The notes under the pieces are model-generated. The model saw only the letters and a list, made by a program, of their open reading frames with translations, ran no database searches and had not been told where the DNA came from. A DNA stretch of 64,000 nucleotides from Gari tellinella (lineage: Eukaryota > Mollusca > Bivalvia > Cardiida > Psammobiidae): NCBI GenBank assembly GCA_922989275.2, contig OV277861.1, positions 26,380,479 through 26,444,478 on the forward strand. Reading direction: 5' to 3'. A program made the position numbers and the translations under genes. This document shows positions 56,051 to 64,000 of the stretch, in pieces; positions within the stretch are counted from its first letter, which is position 1; every line of letters starts with the position of its first letter.

Positions 56051-56173
56051 TGATATTTGATCCAGTAATGGATTACGTGACAATTGTGAATATTATTTAT
56101 TTTGTATTGACGAGATACTGTATGTATAAGTCAAAGAATAAAATATGTTCTGTTCTGTTCTGTTCTGTTCTGA

Positions 56174-56258
56174 TTTGGCTCCAATCTGTTTTCCATGGAA
56201 ATGTTTTAGCGTAAACCCGTTTATTGGGTAAGAATAACGTTTTCTCCACTATACATGT
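56174..56258. mobile_element. F1 MITE right-end fragment
   Basis: 'ggctccaatctgttttccat' through 'taacgttttctccactata'. It directly adjoins the LINE tail, so the LINE may have entered an F1 copy. Confidence 0.6.
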
Positions 56259-56436
56259 AGGCTGTTTAGCACATAGGTGCACGGCTAAACATTTTTAAAG
56301 TAATAATGTTTTAGTCTAGGGTTAGATCTATCAGATATATAAGATCTTATAAATCATTATTTAATTTTAAGCCGTGCACCTATGGTATAGCACCAGTGTC
56401 TGAGAGCTTGGTTTACGACCCCGTCCAACGGACTAT

Positions 56437-56520
56437 TAGTAATGTTAGTGGCGCATCAGGAACTCGAACAAGCGACCCATGGGTTACCGCTAGATCACGA
56501 ATCCACTCCTGGTACGTGGG
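56437..56520 (-). tRNA. Degenerate tRNA-like sequence
   Basis: On the minus strand: GTGATCTAGCGGTAACCCAT (A-box-like) and TTGTTCGAGTTCC (B-box-like). The stems are weak; it is probably SINE-derived. Confidence 0.4.
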
Positions 56521-57243
56521 TGGTTCAAAAAGTAATTATACTTGATCAGTAACTTTTATATAAGTGGTGCAATATGCACTAGGTGTCATTTCGGTTCATG
56601 AAATGACTTATCGAATAATGTGATATTATCGTGCATTAAACCATAGTTTAGGCAAATAATTGCTTTTTAAAATGATATATCACACATGCATTTTACACTT
56701 AGTATGTGAAAGTTATTGATCAAACTTCATTATTTTCTAAACAGCCCTCGTAACATAGGTGGAATGGATAAACTGTATATTTCTTGCAAACAGTTGAGAG
56801 CCAGATCGGTTGCCGGATATGTTCCTTATAATTTAATTTCACTACTGAATGTAAGAAAGAAATTAAATAGAGAATCTGACATGAGTGCTCGTTCTTTATC
56901 ACTTTTCATAATGTGCACCCCATTTGTAAGTAAATGTGAACCTTTTTATTTCTTTAATAAATGTGCAAATGTTTGAACATCGGTAAAAATTCCATATACA
57001 TGTAGAAAATACGTAGGGTTCTTGAAAATAGATATTTGTTGATTTTTTTCGTATTGTCAGATACAAGTAATGTAATACAAAGGGCGCCGAAGGCTATCAG
57101 AAATAGATTCAATTTTACCTATTTCGCTAGTTAGAACATATGCCTTATCTTTCTATTTCCAATTATATACAGGACACGAGTTATGCAAACTTAAAGTCGA
57201 TCATTATTCTAGAATTTTACAAGTGATACATGTACAAACATTA
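56521..57243. other. Intergenic stretch, nothing recognised
   Basis: The frames at 56716-56976 (+) and 56720-56902 (-) include a MITE-core-like piece ('gcaaacagttgagagccaga') and no protein motif. Confidence 0.35.
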
Positions 57244-57493
57244 TACAGTGGAGAATCTGTTATTCTTTCCCAATAAACGCGTTTACGCTAAAACTATTAT
57301 TTACAGTGCAAACAGTTTGGAGCCAGATCAGACGCCGGGTAACCCGGCGTCTGATCAGGCTCCAAACTGTTTGCCACCAAGATAAACATGAAATATCAGA
57401 ATTGTCCAAAAGTTGTTATTTTCTACGTTTTAGTGCTTTGCGTTTGCGTACGTTTGCGTTTAAACGGGAAAGAATAACAGATTCTCCACTGTA
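57244..57493. mobile_element. F1 MITE, 250 bp
   Basis: Intact ends and core (57310-57372). Very close to 28342-28591 in the same orientation. Confidence 0.9.
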
Positions 57494-57528
57494 GTATAAT
57501 CGATGCGTTTTATAGTTATACAGTGGAG

Positions 57529-57725
57529 AATATGTTATACTTTTCAAATGGACGCGTTTATACTAAAATTATTATTTTGAATACAAACAGTTGGAGCCAA
57601 ACTGTTTGCCACTCATATTAAAATAGTTAAAAATTGAACAAGTTGTCAATTTCCACATTTAAGTGCATTGCGTTTGCGTCCCGTTTTTGCGTTTAAACGG
57701 GAAAAATAACGTCTTCTCCACTGTA
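57529..57725. mobile_element. F1 MITE, diverged and missing the inner core
   Basis: TACAGTGGAGAATATG to 'gtcttctccactgta'. The core is reduced to acaaacagttggagccaaac, so the GATCAGACGCC inner arms are absent. Confidence 0.75.
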
Positions 57726-57909
57726 TGTTCAAGATTAAAAAGGCAAGATAGTTCAATTTTCATAGTTCTTTAAATCGCGTTCCAAATTACAACAACAACA
57801 ACAACAACATTACCTTTATTTCATCTCAGGCACCGAAGTGCAACATGAGGAAATATATACATTAGTTTTGCAAAATACATATATCAAAGTAACATTGCAG
57901 AAAATAGGA

Positions 57910-58075
57910 TACAGTGGAGAAAACGGTATTCTTTCCCAATAAACGCGTTTACTCTATTATTTCAATTACAAACAGATTAGAACCGGATCAGACGCCGGGT
58001 AACCCGGCGTCTGATCAGGCTCCAAACTGTTTTCCACCAAGATACAAATGAATTATCAGAATTGTCCAAAACTTT
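57910..58075. mobile_element. F1 MITE, 3'-truncated
   Basis: TACAGTGGAGAAAACG at the left and core 57970-58030, then the sequence leaves F1 near 58075. A CAA run lies just upstream (57791-57810). Confidence 0.7.
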
Positions 58076-58387
58076 TCAAATACAAAAGATAGTAGATATT
58101 TGTATTTCATACGGGTTTGTCCACTTATCTTTATAGTTATCTTAAAAAATAATTAATTAATTTTCACAGCTGATGGAGGCAATACGCGTTACTAATATTG
58201 GATCTTAGAACTGTGTAACATTCATGTGATTTTCAAAGTCTGGAGTGCTTCGATAGAAGTTTGTGTTAAAGCTTAGAAGGAAAGGTGATAGCCGGGTAAA
58301 TTGTTTCGAAATTGATATCATTGGCATTGTAACAAAATCAAATGGTTTACTATAATACGCATTAATTCCCGAATGTGCTGCCTCGCG

Positions 58388-59717
58388 TCTTTAGTTTTGA
58401 AAATAGGTGACTTCTTAAAGCAGGTTGAAAGTAAAGCAGAATATTCCTTAAGGCACATTCTGCTTTACTTTCAACCTGCTTTAAGCTACCACCTGCTTGA
58501 AATATTGCATGATGTCGCGAGTTAATACAAAATCGAATTACGCGAAATATTCATGACTCTAAAACACCTGTTTTAGAGTAGACTGGTTCAAGTTCAGCTC
58601 CACCACATACACCTACAGTACTGAACCTTATTAAAGGCACAATCCCGCTCAAATTGGTGTTTAAAACGCGAAATTTCTTATATGTGTGCATTTTCTATGT
58701 ATTAAAACTAAGTGAAATCGAGTGTAAGAAGCCTGACATATGCACCCACTTCGTAAAGAATCCTACCTAAATGTGTCGAATTCTTATCGTGGTGGTTTAC
58801 ATTATAAGCGGGTTTGTTTACAAATAAGATTACGGGCTGGTTCCGAGAACTTTCGATCGATCGCATAAAGGTCACGTGATTGATTCGGCCGCGACAATGT
58901 GTATACATTACATCAGTTTAACGGCCAAACTTAAAGGAGTTGTCTCTCTTTGGTTGTAAAGCACTCGACTTGTGGTATAGAATTATGCAAATGAGCTTTA
59001 CCGAGTATGTCCGTAAATTTTCGTCGCTATTCAAAAATAAACAAACTTGATTACTTGTTTCCACAAATTTCACTGTTCGTTAGCAATATTGCTTCAAATA
59101 TCACCACGTATTACTTCTTTTTATATGGAACGCTTACGATAGTGACATAAATTTCATGTAAGAAAAATGTTTGATTCTGATTATGTGGGAGTAATATAGT
59201 GGCTTTAAATTAACAATTTTTGCGATTCGATTGCAATTCGCTTGCAATTCGATGGCGATTCGCTTGCGATTCAAGATACTAACTTTACCCTCGGGTAAGT
59301 TTTCTTGAATGGTGTATCTCACAAATGTTCGCAAATATGTCTTCGTTAATATTTTCGGTTCCATTTGTGTCACAACCGCTTCGGAAAATTCGCGTAAAAC
59401 TATTCAAACGTAGGATTTGTTTTTTGAAGCGCCCGATTCGATGGCAATTCAATGGCAATTCGCTTGCGATTATCAATTTAATTTAATAAGGTTCAGTACT
59501 GTACACTCAGACCTTGTTAGCGATGATATCAAGAAGACCTTCAGCATAACTTTTAATGTCAGTCAAAAACAAGACAGAGACAACAGAACCAGGCCAAACG
59601 ACATACTTAACTTTTTGACTTTTTACTCACTACCCTAGATTTTCTGCTTTTGACTTATTTCTTTACACATCTGTCTTCAAATCAAAATAGCGAATATAAA
59701 GATTTTGGAAATCAGCT
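58388..59717 (+). repeat. Duplicated ~440-bp repeat, copy 1 (filled)
   Basis: Collinear with 60047-60734: 'agttttgaaaataggtgact', an F6-type hairpin (58410-58495), 'attgcatgatgtcgcgagtt', then 'cagcataacttttaatgtca' and 'tactcactaccctagatttt'. Interrupted by the 886-bp element at 58614-59503. Confidence 0.75.
58614..59503. mobile_element. 886-bp TIR element, TA target
   Basis: Inverted ends CAGTACTGAACCTTATTAAA and inverse, flanked by TA. The interior has no transposase, but two clusters of gcaattcgcttgcgatt-like short repeats (59218-59275, 59433-59470). The uninterrupted copy 2 of the host repeat reads cacctacactc at this point, which confirms the TA duplication. Confidence 0.8.
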
Positions 59718-60046
59718 AAAAACACGCCCACTTTCTCAAGAACCCATGGGTATAATAGGTAACGTTAAGTTTCAAAGAATCTGCCAGTCGTTTTTCCTTT
59801 GAGATAAACATTTAAAAATTGCCCGGGGGTTACAATGCGCTAAAGTTATCTATGCATAAGTCAGAAGTCAAAAATCAGAATCCGTCGTGTAAAAGGCTTT
59901 ATAAGATTCTACGACGTACTGTATTCAGACTCAGATTCAGATTCAGGGAAGTCAAAAGTCATAAGTGAAAGGGGTCCTCCAGGGCTTCCATATATTATAA
60001 AACCGGTTTTATTCGCGAAAATATAATTTACGGGTTAATCCGCGAA

Positions 60047-60734
60047 TGTCTCTAGTTTTGAAAATAGGTGACTTCTTAAAGCAGGTTGAAAGTAAAGCAG
60101 AATGTGCCTTAAGGCACATTCTGCTATATTTTCAGACTGCTTTAAGCTACCACCTGCTTGAAATATTGCATGATGTCGCGAGTTAATACAAAATCGCATT
60201 ACGCGAAATATGCATGACTCTAAAACACCTGTTTTAGAGTAGACTGGTTTAACCCTTTGAGCCCTAGTCCCGCATATAGGCGTGCTTTTCAAACAGTGTA
60301 CATGTGAATAATACACTTGTCCTATGCAAACAGTGAAGACCCAGATCAGAGGGCTCCGAAAGGAGCCCTCTGATCAGGGTCTTCACTGTTTGTCACAATG
60401 CCAAATATTGACAAAAACAACCCTTAAAAGTCAGAAATGGACTAGACTAAAATGGAAACTGGAATTTTCCATTTAAAGTTTCAGGGAGGAAAGAGTTAAG
60501 TTTAACTCCACCACACACACCTACACTCAAACCTTGTTAGCCATGACATCACGAAGACCTTCAGCATAACTTTTAATGTCAGTCAAAAACAAGACAGAGA
60601 CAACAGGGCCAGGCCAAACGACATACTTAACTTTTTGACTTTTTACTCACTACCCTAGATTTTCTGCTTTTGACATTTCTTTACACATCTGTCTTCAAAT
60701 CCAAATAGCGAATATAAAGTTTTGAAAATCAGTC
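60047..60734 (+). repeat. Duplicated ~440-bp repeat, copy 2
   Basis: Lacks the 886-bp element but contains a TTAA MITE at 60249-60499, where copy 1 reads actggttcaagttcagctcc without insert. Confidence 0.75.
60249..60499. mobile_element. TTAA MITE with a variant core
   Basis: TTAA at 60249-60252 and 60496-60499, ends CCCTTTGAGCCC and GGAGGAAAGAG. The core at 60329-60392 keeps gcaaacagtgaagacccaga arms, but its centre is gggctccgaaaggagccc instead of the usual gacgccg unit. Confidence 0.8.
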
Positions 60735-60736
60735 GG

Positions 60737-60985
60737 AAAGACGTTATTGTTTTCACAATAAACGCTTTTGCGCTAATACTACATGTATCATTTGCAATGC
60801 AAACAGTTAAGAGCCTGATCAGATGCCGGATCGACCGGCATCTGATCAGGCTCCAAACTGTTTGCAATTCAGATTACAATATTGAGAATGACATTTCAAG
60901 AGGTTATCATTTTCTTCACTTTATTAAATTTAGTTTGAGTTTCGTTTTAGTTTAAATGAGAAAAAATAACGTCTTCACCACTGTA
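60737..60985. mobile_element. F1 MITE, diverged
   Basis: 'gacgttattgttttcacaat' to 'acgtcttcaccactgta'; core 60800-60862 with gatgccggatcgaccggcat as its centre. Confidence 0.7.
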
Positions 60986-61379
60986 CCTAAATACAAACAT
61001 ACTGCAGTGAACTGCAATACTAACTGTTGCAAAATCGGACGATTTGTTTTCTAAATGGAGCATGATATCTGATTGGAGCATGGTCAGAGGATCTGTATCA
61101 GCCGATATGCTGCAGTCCTGGGTTCAAGGTTTGAGCGTTTGAGACATAAGCTCAAATCTAACCAATCATGCTTGAGAACGTTCTCAGACTTAACTACAAA
61201 GCTTTATAATAACCTATGTCTAGGTAGGACAGACCATTTTTTAAATGGAAATAAATACTAAGTGTCATACGTCATTGGAAGGGTATTTTCAATTGCAGAA
61301 CAATGCACTTTAAATGAATACTCTATCATTATCTGTTATCAAGTTATGACGTTTTGAAGTTACCATGGTTACGAAAGTA
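60986..61379. other. Intergenic stretch, nothing recognised
   Basis: The 62-codon frame at 61073-61261 has no motif. Confidence 0.35.
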
Positions 61380-61720
61380 GTGTTGCCAAATAACTGATAT
61401 GTTTCACGCTACGGTTTAAGGACAATAACTTTTGATTTAATGGGTCGATCAGGATCATTTTTGGTGAACTGGTTGCTTATGAGATGGAAATACTAAAATT
61501 GCATTTTGGATTGGTAGGTCAAAGATCACGTGATATGTTTCTAAAAATAGATTTTGGCTTCAATTTGGTTTCAGGACAATAACTTTTGTTCTGATGAGCA
61601 GAACTCAATCAAATTTGGTTAATTGGTTACTCATGGTAATGGGATGCTTGCGATATCATTTGGTTTTGTAGGTCGAAGGTCACGTGACCCGTCGCTAAAA
61701 ATAGATTTTAAGCTGTGACC
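61380..61720 (+). repeat. ~165-bp repeat array, two units
   Basis: 'ggacaataacttttgttctg', 'gtgaactggttgcttatgag' and 'aggtcaaagatcacgtgat' recur with a spacing near 165 bp. Same family as 2525-3090. Confidence 0.65.
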
Positions 61721-61944
61721 GTTTTGCATCTCGATACGAGCAAATGAGACAATCTTTTAGGCCTATTTCTGGCTCTGCAGGGAGTCAGTTGGAGTGTTAA
61801 TTGTGGTAGCTGTTAATTGGAGTGTTTATTGTGGTAGAGTCCCCTCATGCCGGATACGCAGTTGTTTTATCATATAACCAACAGGTACAAATATGGTCTA
61901 GGGTACTAGATCACGGTAGTACCGTAGTACTATCGTACTACTTC

Positions 61945-62200
61945 TGTGAAAAATGTGCAAGGATTTTAGAATATTCATGAACGTTAAATGGCCGCATCTA
62001 GAATTGATTAAGAGCTTTAAGAATAAGTTTACCAATTCTATAAATGTAGTTCAAGAGCTTTTGTTAATCTAGACTAATGGTTCTAAAACTATCAAATTTC
62101 TAGAATGTTTGAAGAATAATCGTGAACGTTAAATAGCCGCTTCAATAATTCTTCATGGTTTAATTCTAAATTAAGTCAATACCCTCCCACATGGGTAGAT
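61945..62200 (+). repeat. Dispersed repeat, uninterrupted copy
   Basis: The intact counterpart of the repeat split at 7403-8495, with both halves joined at 'aatggttctaaaactatcaa'. Confidence 0.55.
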
Positions 62201-62438
62201 ATTATTACAAATAGATAAGGGATCTAGCTGATTGTAATGCAATTATTTAAGAGAAAAAATTAGATTTCATAACAAGGGTCATAATGGCCCTAAATCGCTC
62301 ATCTGGTACACCATGTAAAAGTTGCCATATAGTGAGTGACTGTGACCCAGATTACGACTAGACATGATCTACACTCAACCTATGGAGTGTTAACAATATT
62401 TTTTTGATTTGACATAGCGACCTAGTTTTTGATCAGTC

Positions 62439-62930
62439 TTAAAGAGGCTCGCAACAAGATTTAGCATTAAAAATAGTAATTTGTAAATATATGTCAAATG
62501 CTTATTTAAATGGGTAAGAATTAGTTTAGGATAAGAAAATCTGTTGAAAAAATGCATTTCAAAACTAAAATAAAAAGAGGCTATGGTGGGATTCGAACCC
62601 GTGACCCTTCATGCGGGGACAGACACGCAAAAAATAGGAAACAATTTAGCACACTCGACCGCGGGCTGTTCATATCTTTGGAAATGATTTAACGTACTTC
62701 AGTGTGTAGCGATGGAAAGTACACAATTCGGCTCAGGGTTATGTCTGAGCCCGTGTTCGACGCAATGGATAAAACGATGGAAAATAGATATATCTAAAAA
62801 TGAAGATTTGAAGACTTTTCATAAGGATATTTTTCTAATGTCAGATGCACGATAATGCTACACATTTGGTTTTATTTGAGCATTTTCTTTTATTTTTGCA
62901 AATACACCATCCGTATGCGAGTCACTTTAA
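62439..62930 (-). mobile_element. TTAA element carrying a tRNA-like module, copy C
   Basis: TTAA at both ends, ends AGAGGCTCGCAAC and, inverted, AGTGACTCGCATACGG. Its body ('tggaaaatagatatatctaa', 'ttagtttaggataagaaaat') is inverted relative to A and B. The tRNA-like segment lies at about 62577-62668 (minus). Confidence 0.78.
62577..62668 (-). tRNA. tRNA-like module in TTAA element C
   Basis: Minus strand: 'cagcccgcggtcgagtgtgc' (A-box region), a T-rich middle, then 'cacgggttcgaatcccacca' (B box). Same three-part layout as in A and B. Confidence 0.45.
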
Positions 62931-63254
62931 TCGACATTTGATGTTGGCCTAAATTTGATGTAGGCAAACATTCTGACAATGTTTCATTCAGATTTAATCA
63001 TATTTGTAGCCACTAGAGGATTAACACTGTTTTCCTTGATTTGATCTTGAGATTTAGTTTTTGACCTGACATGACCCATATTCCAATTTGGCCTAGATCT
63101 CTTCAAGGAAAACATTGTCATTAAGTTTCATGAAGATCGGATGAAATTTGAAGCTGCTAGAGTGTTCACGAACCAATGGTGAACGGAAGGACAGACAATG
63201 TACACCCAGCCACCCTGAAAGCTCACATTGGCACTTCGTGCCAGGTGAGCTAAA

Positions 63255-64000
63255 ACACAAAAGTTTGATGAAATATATTATCAAGTATTTGAATTTTTCA
63301 TTACATTTGTTAGCAACTGTATTTATTAACTAATTGTCCAATTCAGTCCTATAAATTATAGGTATACCATTTTTTTGAGAAGATTAACTTTTGTTTGAAC
63401 ACAGGTGACCACTTAAAGCAGGTTGAAAGTACACACATTTTCTGCTTCATTTTCAGCCTGCTTTAATTTACCATCTGCTAGGATTTGATAAACAATATAT
63501 TTTGAATGGTACAAATATTCAGATTAATATATACCTGCTTAAAAAGGTGACCATTTAAAGAAGGTTGAAAGTAGAGCAGAACATGCTTTACTTTTAGCCT
63601 GCTTTAAGCAAATATTTGCTAGAATTAATAATATGTTTTGTATAGTAATGAAACTATTATCTTCAGTGTGGGAATAAAATAAGTGCGTAAATGTTCATTT
63701 ATGGAGCAATATATTAAATCATGACAAAAGGAAAACAAGTTAAACTGTCACAGCTGTTTCCATTTTCTTTGCACTAAATGTTCATATATGCACGAAGAAT
63801 ATTTATCTCACTGTTCTGTTATGTATTATGAGACCCCAAATTAAAAAAATAGTAAAACAAAACCAATAAAATCAATTTTCAATCTACATGTTTTACCATT
63901 GCCCTGTAGTAATATCGTCTGCTTTAAATTGTTGTCTGCAAACAATATCTAAATATGATTTGTACTTATTTTAATTGAGAAAGTCTTATATACAAGTGTA
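63255..64000. other. Window end, F3/F6 hairpin remnants
   Basis: Two decayed hairpins with 'taaagcaggttgaaagta' and 'cagcctgctttaa' at 63410-63475 and 63550-63608. The rest is AT-rich with nothing recognised. Confidence 0.45.

Larger units (their letters stand above)
53398..56173 (+). mobile_element. LINE with pentanucleotide tail, 5'-truncated
   Basis: Consists of the reverse-transcriptase frame (53428-55272), a long 3' UTR with a duplicated hairpin block (55380-56050), and an end reading gaataaaatatgttctgttc with five GTTCT-type repeats at 56150-56173. No endonuclease is left. Confidence 0.85.
62274..63254 (-). mobile_element. Tandem-repeat-cored DNA element (pearl-like), copy 2
   Basis: Minus-strand copy of 3481-4391: right end 'ggcacttcgtgccaggtgag', left end 'agggtcataatggccctaaa'. 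Only about three internal units remain, and one is split by TTAA element C. Confidence 0.7.

Noticed and set aside
28314..57494. Recurring 60-110-codon open frames (for example with the phrase TVWSQIRRRVTRRLIRLQTVC) at 28314, 31010, 33602, 36230, 47075 and 57306
   Set aside because: They are the F1 MITE read in one frame. The length is due to the absence of stops in the palindrome, and the frame depends on element orientation, not on any gene context.
9388..60862. Regularly recurring palindromes as a possible CRISPR array
   Set aside because: The repeats are dispersed over 50 kb inside MITEs with irregular spacing, and the genome is animal.

Overview
The window is nuclear DNA from an animal, most likely a bivalve mollusc (probably a heterodont clam). 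The evidence is an AT-rich base, long non-coding stretches, spliced genes, animal-type LINEs, a C-type lectin with a secretory leader, and dense families of short inverted-repeat elements. There are no operons, ribosome binding sites or CRISPR arrays.

Only two host genes look intact. A single-exon secreted coiled-coil C-type lectin lies at 9742-10869 (+). A secreted polyamine-oxidase-like flavin amine oxidase (+) has a signal-peptide exon at 27830-27902 and a catalytic exon at 40074-41539, which join in phase across a 12.2-kb intron. A broken C2H2 zinc-finger fragment lies at 7027-7402 (-).

Layout. 0.5-4.7 kb: diverged tandem repeats, a Harbinger-type MITE, a SINE-like head, and a tandem-repeat-cored DNA element. 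7.0-8.5 kb: zinc-finger remnant and a cluster of tRNA-like units. 9.2-16 kb: the lectin gene, then a MITE thicket with degenerate 0.95-kb duplications. 16.7-21.6 kb: a Tx1/L1-like LINE on the minus strand, split by two younger retro-insertions. 23.3-25.2 kb: a CR1/Jockey-like LINE (-) broken by small deletions. 25.6-42 kb: the amine oxidase gene, whose intron holds more than twenty MITEs and a LINE fragment. 43-49 kb: more MITEs and a long inverted repeat. 49.3-51.7 kb: a decayed Crypton-type tyrosine recombinase between two foldback hairpins. 52.1-56.2 kb: a LINE RNase H fragment and a nearly complete LINE reverse transcriptase with a pentanucleotide tail. 57-64 kb: MITEs, a duplicated repeat that shows filled and empty insertion sites, and an inverted copy of the tandem-repeat-cored element.

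The MITEs are referred to here by working labels. F1: TA target, ends CAGTGGAGAA, usually exactly 250 bp. F2 and F2b: TTAA target, ends CCCTTTCA or CTCTTTC. F3: TA target, ends CAGTARAACCTC, AAAGCAAGGTG hairpin core. F4: TA target, ends CAGTGYTCCCTCTCTACA. F5: TTAA target, ends CCCATTTG. F6: TTAA target with an F3-like hairpin. The most unusual feature is that families with different ends and different target duplications share the same central palindrome, about 65 bp with GATCAGACGCCG inner arms; about 40 copies, some half-copies, occur here. The second is a TTAA-flanked family whose three copies each carry a tRNA-like module. Nested insertions with recognisable empty sites support the element boundaries.
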